Shown here one piece after another: positions 23,101 through 33,200 of a stretch of DNA of 64,000 nucleotides; within the stretch, counting starts at the first letter, position 1, and each line of letters opens with the position of its first letter. The notes beneath the pieces are model-generated. The model did no database searches and was not told where the DNA came from. It saw nothing but the letters and a program-made list of their open reading frames with translations. A program made the translations under genes and the position numbers. The stretch is taken from the NCBI RefSeq assembly GCF_028372415.1, contig NC_092873.1:354330660-354394659 (forward strand), read 5' to 3'. The DNA is from Notamacropus eugenii (lineage: Eukaryota; Chordata; Mammalia; Diprotodontia; Macropodidae).

Positions 23101-26100
23101 CAATGAGGCATCAGAGCAGGTGGAATAGGTCACATTTATAAAGTGCTTTTTTACAAAGTACATTTTTCCTTTTAAGTCAACAACAGAAATGGAAGTGATT
23201 GTTGAACACTGAAAACAAACAAATTAATTTAATTAAAGAAAAAAGTCAACAGTTGCAAACTCCATTTCATAAGATGAAAAAACTTGGAGCAGCTAGGGGG
23301 TGCAGTAGATAGAGCACCAGCCCTGGAATCAGGAAGATCAAAATTCAAATCTGGCTGTTCGACTCTGGGCAAGTCACTTAACCCCAACTGCTTACGAACA
23401 AAAACATATCATGAGGAAATTGAGGCTGCAGAAGACTGGAACTTACCCAGAGTCATGGTGACAGAATTAGATTTTCTGAGTCCCAGTTCAATGTTATACT
23501 AATGCTGCCTCACAAATATAAGATGGGGGAGACGAAGATAGACATCATTGTTCTGAAAAAGCTGGGTTGGGGGCAGGGAGGTAAGGGGTGGTTTAGTGGA
23601 CTGCAGGCTCAATGAGTCAGCAGTGTAATGTGGCAGCCAAAAAAGGCAATTTGTTCTTGGGATACATTAAGATGGGCCTAGCTACAAGAAATAAAGGCTG
23701 TCATGTACAGGAGGGAACTGACTTGTTATATATGGTTGGTCCCCGAGGGCAGGATAAGGAACAATGGGTGGAAGTAGCAATTTAGGCTAGCCGTCAGGAA
23801 AAAATCCCTACTAATAACAAGAGCCCAATAGTAGAACAGGCAACCTAAGAGGTGGCAAGATCCTCCCTTCAAGGAGGCCTTTCAGCAGAGGCTGGACAAC
23901 TGTTTGTCAGGTATGAGATAGTAGGGATCCCTTCAGTGGGCAGAGTTAGATTAGCTACAACAATGCCTTCCAACTTTCCAATTCTGTCTGATTGAACCCG
24001 AGGCTAGGGTGAAGTGGGTGAGGGTTGAGGGTTCCGTCAAAAAACCTCAATAATAGGCTTTAATTTGCTGAAAAACCAGCATGATCGGTTGTTAAACACA
24101 GTAAAATCTAGGCTTCCTCTTACCAAGGAATTTATGCCACACAATGCCTTTTTGCCCCCAAACCGAAAGGTACACAAAAGAATCCTGCTTCACTAAAAAT
24201 GTACTCACAGAAAAAAAATAAAATAAAATGCAATGAACTTATTAAAGTCAAAGCATACACCCTATTTCCTTTTAACAAATGGCAAGCAACTAAAATAAAA
24301 CACTGCACACAGGATCAGTATGTATCATTCATTCAGTTTTGTTTAACCATTTCAAGGACAGTACTCTGGTGGGCTGGTTGTGACTTTGTTGGAGTCTGTA
24401 TGCTTTGGTGAAACAAAGTTATCTAGTTAAAAATACAGTCACTGAATGTTATATATTCTCTATAACACAGACAAATTTAAGAACATTGGACTAGGAGATC
24501 TCTGAAGTCTCTTCTAGACCTAGATCATAAATCTTACTTCTGACAGAGTAAGAACAGAATATACTCTTTAATGAAATACTCTATGACCCAGCCAAACTGG
24601 TCTTCTCATTGTTCCTCACATGACACTCCTTATCTCTCATCTCCGTGCCCAGATGCATTCTCTCCTCACTTCAGCCTCAGAGGACCCTTTTTTCTTCCTT
24701 CAAGATGACGTTCAAGCACCATCTTCTCCTTTCCTGTTATTGCCAACCCTCTAAAACTATCTTGCATTTTTTTTCTGAGGTATTTGGGGTTAAGTGACTT
24801 GCCCATAGTCACACAGCTAGTAAGCGTCTGAGGCCAGATTTGAATTCAGGTCCTCCTAACTCTAAGGCTGGTGCTCATCCACTGCACCACCTAGCTGCCC
24901 CCCAAACTACCTTGTAATTTAACCACTTTGTATTTATTGGTATTCTCTTTATATTTATTCTATCTATATTTACATATGTCCTTGTTATACCCTTGCCCCT
25001 CCCATTAGGATATAAGCTAATATCCAGTAGAGATTATTTCATTTATGTATTTGTATCCTGAGAGCCTTGCACAACGACTGGCACACAGTAGGCCCTTAAT
25101 AAATGTTTGTTGATTGACTGGAATTCTAGTTTTAGGGCTCTTAAATCATATAATACTTACCAATTCTTTGATTTTCTTCATTTTCACTGGATTATTCAAG
25201 ACTTCTCTCTTTTTCTCTTCCTCCTTCTTTCTGAAAGCAAATTGTAAAAATAAAAATCACTGACATTTCTTTTTTCAAAGAACATTAAATGACTCTAAAT
25301 GGATGCCATTTAATCCATTCAAGTCCCACAGAGAAGTCTGATAAAACCAGAGACCTTCCCAAATGTGCAGATGTCATTACCTTTAGAAGGCTCTGGTTCT
25401 CCTCTTTCTTGTTGGCAATCAGCTCATTTTCCTACTTCTTATAGGAGGAACTCAATGCTTAAAATCCTCATAGAAATTGGTCAGATAAGAGACCCTTAAT
25501 GTGGAATTGAAATGTTCTGCTCTTCCTTCCCTTTGGCTAAAATAAGTGTAGAAACCTTTAAGCGGTTTAAGGTAGATTCCCCCTTATAGAAGTCAATCAC
25601 TAGCAGAGATGACTAAGAACCACATTTTCCACATTGTCTAGGAGCAGAGTGAGATATGAGGAGCACAATAGCCCTAGGGTCTATTTTATTCCTCCCCTGT
25701 CTACATGCCAAAGGATCCTGGCATTCAAGGGACACACAATGAGTCAGCAGTTCTATCAGTTCCCATGGACAGCCTGTAAAAGATAGCAACATTTTCTTTT
25801 CTTCATCTTAGCTTCAATAGTTATCTAGCAGATGAACTTCTCTACTCAGTCATTTCTCTTACCCCAAGCCCCAGATCGTTCTGAGGTTGCCAGTCTTTCT
25901 TTAGCCTGTGCTTGAAGCCACGTTTACAACAAAGAGGCTAAAATTAGGAAGTCATATCTGCCAGTATCTGGATGCACAATTTTAGATATGAACAAATTCA
26001 TTCAAAAGGAAAAAGCTGAGGATAAACCAATACAAAGAAAGAGAGTCTACTGAATTCAGTTCAGCAAAACTTCTTAAAAATCTCAGTGAATTAAGACTCT

Positions 26101-27215
26101 CTCCCAAACCTATGTTAATACCGAATGATGAAAAGTGGGTCCTCCCGGATTTTGCTGGCCATGTCAAGTAGAGAATTGGCACCCGAAGGGGCAAAGATGG
26201 AGCCTGGGAGAAGTCCGGTCTCAGATGAACAACCTGCTTCTTTTTCTTCCACCTTCTCAAAAACATATTTGTCAATGGGACGTCCCATCAGGTACTCATC
26301 ACGATTCACCATTCCGCCAGGGCCCTGGTACATCCAGTCTAGTTTTTCTTCTTTTTTTCTGATTCCAAGAGGAAAAAAACAACCCACAATTATCAAAAAA
26401 GTTTGCAGAAATTCATCCCCTCAATAGGTCACTTTCCGTAGTCAGAGAAAGCTTAGATACCTACAAATTTATAAATATACATAATAGCTTATGCAAATTC
26501 TACAAATGCTTTATGCTTATGAAGCACTTTACATTCATTCTATCATTTGTTATCAGAGTAACCCTATGGAAGAGAGATAAACACCACACTATGTCTAAAC
26601 ATTTGGGATTTCACTGGTGTGCAGTTGCTGCCTTTGTACTCAATATAATGACAGTTTCTCTACTGTAGCCTAGGAGACAGTAAGTTGAAGCTAGTGATGT
26701 GGTAAAATAAGTAGAACATTGGGTGTGGAGTCAAGAAGACCTATTTCCAAATCCTGTCTCAAACATTTCACTGGTTGAACGACCCTAAGTAAGTTCCTTA
26801 ACCTCTCTGGGCTTCAGTTTCCTCATCTGTAAAATGAGACAATTGAACTCACTGGCCTCTATGGTCCTTCCCAGTTCTTAGTCTGTGATCCTATGAGATC
26901 CTATGATCCTATGACATATGAATTGATGTGGTAAAAAGAAAAAAAAAATCACTTTTTGGTGATGGCTTTCTTCAATTGGCTAGGACAATCTTTGGAAGAC
27001 AGATCGGCTTGTCACAAGGCCACTATTCAAAGATCTTTCCAATTCTGTAGCACCTGCCAAAATGATGGATGGAGCCTTTGAGAATCCTTCACAATACAAG
27101 AGTAGTATTTTAATGGAAGGTAACACAGGTTATGCAAGTTTCATTATCTGTTTTATATACAGGGAAATGGACACGAGAGAAGTCTGATCATAGTTGGGTG
27201 GCTAAGCTGGAGTTC

Positions 27216-27246
<31 letters not shown>

Positions 27247-30200
27247 CACCCTCCACTATACTAAAGGATGTAGTACAGACTTTAGGTACTTCAGGAATTC
27301 AAAGGAGAGGGAGGGAGGGAGGGGGGGGAGAGAGGGAGAGAGAGGGAGAGAGAGAGAGAGAGAGAGAGAGTTCAGTGAGGGAAAAGAGTAATCAGGGAAG
27401 GGTACACAGAGGATGTGACACTTAAGCTATGTAGAATCTTTTGAAGGAATTTTGAATGAAGATGGAGATTGAAGGAGAGAGATAAACAAAAAAAAAAAAA
27501 CAAAACAAGATTCCAGATGATTGTCAGAATGGTAATGCCACTGACAAAGAAGCTAAACCAGAAGCAAGTCCTAAAGGTAGATTCAAAATTTGATTTTAAA
27601 CATGTTGGGTTTGAAGTGACACCAGAAGAACCAAGTTCTTGTAAATGTCCAAAAGGTCATAAGGGAACATCCATCCTTAAAAGGGAAGGGTCAGAAAGAA
27701 GAAGAGATACCAGGAAAGGAAACAGAGGAGTGACTGAAGATAGTCACAGGAGGAGACAGCTGGAGTAGTACTTTTTATCGCGTGCTATGGGGAAATCAAA
27801 TTCAACAGACAAGTCAATGGAAATAAGGACAGAGCATTGCCTCAGCTATTTTGTGTAGCTTATTCTGGTCTTAAAATGATTTCTATTCCCTTCCTTTAGG
27901 AAAACATGGTATCCTAGAGGGAAAACTTTTCTACCACCAAAAATAAAATTATAATCAAAACAAAGATGGGGATAGACAGATATTGATGTTAACCACTCTG
28001 TTTATGTTGAGAGATGAACTGCAGTAATGGGGGAACATGATGACTGAGCATTTTTAAATGAGTTTTCACTCTATTAAATGCCCATATAAGCATGATTCTA
28101 TATTGAACATCACACTAGCAAAGCTGATGGACAAGGACTCTGCCTTCCTGAGCAACATGATTCAAAGAAGACACAACACAAATAGGATATATACTTCAAG
28201 GCTCTATGTTCAAAGATCATTAAGTAAATAACAGACCACCACCTTCCCCCCACTCCCATCCCCACTGCTAGGGATAGAATAGGTTGGGAGAAAGCTAGGG
28301 TTTTTAAGTGGTCTTACAAGACACTCAACTCCAGAAAACTCATTTACATGAAAAACTCCACTATTTCAGAATTGGTGATGATAAAGATAGAAGTGGTTTG
28401 TTAAGTAGTTTAAAAAATGCTTTTTTCTTCTGCAAGTTTTTAGTACATGTTTTATGATGAAGAGGAATATAAGTAAAAATTAGTGGCTTTTTAAAAGGGT
28501 TCAAAAAATTAAAAACTATTTCAATGTGACTTTGACTTCTAGATCCAGGATTACTGTATGTTAACAGTCTAATAATGTTCACAATACACTGTAATGTAAA
28601 TGTCTGTTGAGAACTTTTATTTGTAGAGTTTAAATTATCAGCAACCCATTTATATTTCAGTTTTTACCTTTTCTCCCTTACCCATCATTTTGATTTAGTT
28701 TGTTTTCCCCGTATTTCAGAAACGTCAACTTCAGGAAGCAGTGGAAGCAGCACTGGTCCTGAGTCAGAAGACCTGAATTCAAATCACACCTCTGGTATTT
28801 ACTACCTCTCCGTCAACTGACAAGTCATTTAAACCTCCATGAGACTCAGTTTTCTCATGTGTAAAATGAAGGGGGTAAACTAGATGGCCTCTGTGGTCTC
28901 TTCCAAGTATAGCTATGACCTCAAAATATATCTTTCATATAACCATGTCACTCTCCTGCTTCAGGAGTTCCCTGTTACGTCTAGGATTAAAATGTAAACC
29001 TCAGCAAGGCATTTAAAGTTTTTCACAGTCTCACCCCAACCTCTTTTTCCAGTCTGACTTCAGGTCATCCTTCCTTAGATACACTATGGGGTTCCACCAA
29101 ACTGGCTAACTTGCTGTACCTGATACACAATACTTATCTCCTGTGCCTATGGTTTTGCACAGACTATTTCCCATACTTGTAATGTTCTTTCCTTATCTCC
29201 ACCTTTCAACATTTATCTTCCTTCATGGTTCAACCTAAGTGCCTGCTTCAAAAAGAGACCTTTGCTGATGGCACCTGTACCCCAATCCTGAAATTACTTA
29301 TCTAGGTACATGTTTTCCCTAACTAGATTTCCCAGCTCCTTAAGGGCTGGGACCATTTCACTCTTGTTTTTCTATCTCCAGTGCCTAGCACATAGTAAGC
29401 ACTTGATAAATGTTTACTGTATTAAATAAAAAAATGCCATTTATTAATAATAAATGGAGAGACTTCGGAATAGCAAATGAGGGAAAGTAGGACATATGCA
29501 GTTTGCAGACTTGCCCCAGGTAAAGCCTAGAACCAATAGCATGGATTCCTCCATGTTCTATGACCTTGTGATCTGAAGAGAAATGAATTTTCAGCAAAAC
29601 AAAAAAACCCCTAGTTACTATAATAACTGATTACAGTTGGAGGCTACTCCACACACACACAGAGCAAACTGTTCATTATTTACTCTAATGGAAGAGAATA
29701 ACGGTACAGATGACTCTACACAACAAATCTAGAAAATCACTTATGGTTTTACTTTTAGAATACATCATGTGATTTTGTGTTTTCATACTTCATTTTATCC
29801 TTCCAAGGTATAGAATAGATACTATGTTACTCTTATTTTACACAACAGAAAACCATATCCAAGGTTACAAAACTCTTCAGTATTTTTAATGCATGCTGAT
29901 GGAATAATAGTGGGAGAAAAACTACTAGAATCCAGGTTTCTGAATTCCAACCCATTCCCCATTTCAGGACATCACAATGGCTCCTTAATATGAACCTACA
30001 TTCCATTGGTGAAGCTATAAACTGGTTCAACCATTCCAGAAAGCAATTTGGAAATGTGCTCCAAAAGTTACTAAACTATATGCATCCTTTAATTGAGGAA
30101 TAAATACCATACCAAATCCATACTCCAAAGAGATTAAAGAAAAGGGAAAAGACTCACATATACAAAAATATTTATCGCAGTTTTTTGATGCTAGCTAAGA

Positions 30201-33200
30201 CCTGGAAACTAAGGAGGTGCTTATGAATCGGGAAGTGGCTGAACATGTTGTGATACATGAATGTAATCGAATAGTATTGTACTCTTAAGAAATAATAAGA
30301 GGGACAGTTTCAGAGAAGCCTTGAAAGACTTTCCTGAAGAACCAGAACAAATTGTACAATAACAACAACATTGTAAAGACAAATCACTTTAAAAGACCTA
30401 AGCACTCTGATCTGTATAGTGACTAACCACAATTACAGAAGACTAATGATAAAGAACACTATCTAACTTCTGGCAGAGGAGTGATGGACTCAAGGTGCAG
30501 AATGAGATTTCTATTTTTTGGACATAACAAATTCAGGAATTTGTTTTTCTTGACTGTGCATATTTGTTATTATGGTTGTTTTTTAATTGAAGAGGGGAAA
30601 GAATTTTTGTTTGTTTAAAAAACACACCTATATTACCAAAGTGCATGCTATCCAAAGGTAGAAACATTTATGTAAATTCAACATTAACTACTTATTTTAT
30701 GTGCAAGGCACTCCTCCATTAAGTGCTAGATGCAACATGCAAGAAAGAAATCAATCTGGGGTGAAAATAATATATAAGTTGGGTAACCCACTCTCAGGAG
30801 TTGGATCCACACCAGAAGACCCTCGTTCCAAAGCTCTCCCCAAATGCTAAGTTCCAACACTCACTTGACAGCTCCCACGTCTTCAGCATAGCGCTGCATC
30901 TCCTCCCGGGCCCTCTCCTCCCGAAGCTCCCGCTGCAGTTCCTCAATCTTTTTCTGTTCTGCCTCATGTTTCTGCTCAGCCTTCCACACTTTCTCCACAT
31001 TTCGGAGGGTCTGTGGGTGCCAGCTCTTCTTCAGATTCTGTGGAGTTAAAATGAGAGAACAGAGAGAACATCAGACCTTTATCACTTCCATGTAGGAGAT
31101 TTCCACATTTATATCTAGCTTCAGTGTCTCCTTTGAGCTTTAATCCCTAATCTCCAAGTAGACATTTCAAACAGATGTCTCACAAGCATCTCAAATTCAA
31201 AGTATCTAAAATAGAATTCATTATTTTCCCCCCAAACTCTCCCCCTTTTCTGAACTTTCATATTTCTGTTAAGAATTCCACCATTCTCAGAGTCACTCAG
31301 GTTTGTATCTTAGCATTATCCCTAAAAATTCACTTTCTCTAGTACCACAAATCCAATCACTTGCCAAATCTTATTACAACATTTCCATTCTTTACTTCTG
31401 TTCTTTACCTCTGACCTAGACTATTTTGATGGTCTTCTAATTGTTCTCAAATCGGCTTCAAGTCTTTTCCCACTTTAATCCATCTTCCACATAGCTGTCC
31501 AAGTGATTTTTGCTTAGAGTAGGTCTAATCAAATTTTCCCCCAACCCTTTCTCAATAACTTCCACTAGCTCCCCATTACCATTGGTAATGAAATATAAAG
31601 TCTTCTGTTTGCCATTTAAGGGTCTTCACAACCTGTCCCCTTCCTGCCCTTCCAGTCTTCTCACACCTTACTTGTTCCATGAAGTCTACAATCCAGTAGT
31701 ATTGGCCTACTCACTATTCCTCACATGTGACAGACAATCCATCTCCTGTCTCCTAAACCTGGAATGTTCTCCCTCCTCACTTCCACTTCCCAACATCCCC
31801 GGCTTTCTTCAGGATTCAGCAAAAACTCCACTTTCTGCAGGAAGCCCTTCTTGGTGTTGAGCCTACCCTCTTCTACTCTATAGGTGATTTTTTTATTTGT
31901 ATGATGTCTCCCTCCTTAAAATGGCAGCTCCTTGAGGGTGAGGATTGTTTTTGTGTTTTTGCCTTTCTTTATATGATCTGACCTAAGCTAGTGTTTGCCT
32001 GGCACATTAATAAATGCTCTTAATAAATGCTCGGTGGCATAGTCTCTCACTCCTCCACATCTTCATACAACAGGAGATAGGAAAAACACAAGAAGAAACC
32101 TTTCTCATGATCGTCTCAGGTCAGAAAGATAAAGGTTGCCTCTCCAACTCATCTGGACAGTCTTGGATATGGAGCAAGGATAGACAGAGTCCTTTTAAGG
32201 CTGCCATCAAAAACTTCAGTGGTTTAAGACAGAGAGCTACAAATTCTACTCAATTCAATTCAACAAACACTTATTAAATACAATCTATATGCAACAGGTG
32301 CCAGAGAGCTACAAAGATAAAGAAGATGATCTTTTCCCTTGGGGAGCATATTTAAAAGCATTTACAAGAAAAAAAGGCAAAGCAAAACAAGACAAGACAG
32401 TGAGTGTATAAACGTGTGAAGTATCATGAGGACCAAGAAAAGCCCTTTGTAAGAATACCAAAACGAGCAAGCAGCCTTTGTAATGCGAATAGCTTGCAAA
32501 GGGAAATTAATTTGGGTATGTACAGTGATAAGTTTGGTTTGCAAGGCTTCCTTCCTGACTCTTTAATAATAATATTCACACACATTTTACATACTGCTTA
32601 GTGTTTCTGAAACACAGTGTCTCAAGTCTCTGTCAAGAGGAGCTCAGATCAGTATATGTAGAACTAGATCCAGGAGACCAAGCCCTAGTTTCAGGTGACT
32701 GATCCTAGGTAAGAACTGAGCAGTCTATATCTTCCTCCTATGGCTCTCTTTTTATTTAGAGAGGGCCTAACACAAGGTCTAGTTACTTGAGAAATGCTGA
32801 TGACTACTATCCAGTAAGTCACAGCCACCCCTAAATACTCATAACTCCTTCCATTCTTTTGTCTCTTTCCACAGATAACAGTCCCCTCTTAATACCCTGC
32901 TTTTCAAAACCAACACAAATGCCATAATAAAGCCTTCCCTGTTCCCTAACCCTAGCAACTTTCTCATTCTTGGACCTCACAGAGCACTTGGCTTTACAGC
33001 TCTCTAAAAAACTTACATATTCTCCCCCTCCCTACTCAGCTGTAAGATTCAGGCAGGCAAGAATCATATCTTGTCTAAACTTTGTTTCTCCTTCAGAGTA
33101 GTTTAAGAAATGTTTGCTGAACTGAAAGATCAATTCCAACTAGAAGGATCAAGCACACTTTCATAAAGAAAGCAGAATTTATGGTGTGTCTTCAGTGATG

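Noticed and set aside
23284-23400. tRNA-like heads of SINEs as tRNA genes
   Set aside because: No full cloverleaf or anticodon arm; these are SINE promoters.
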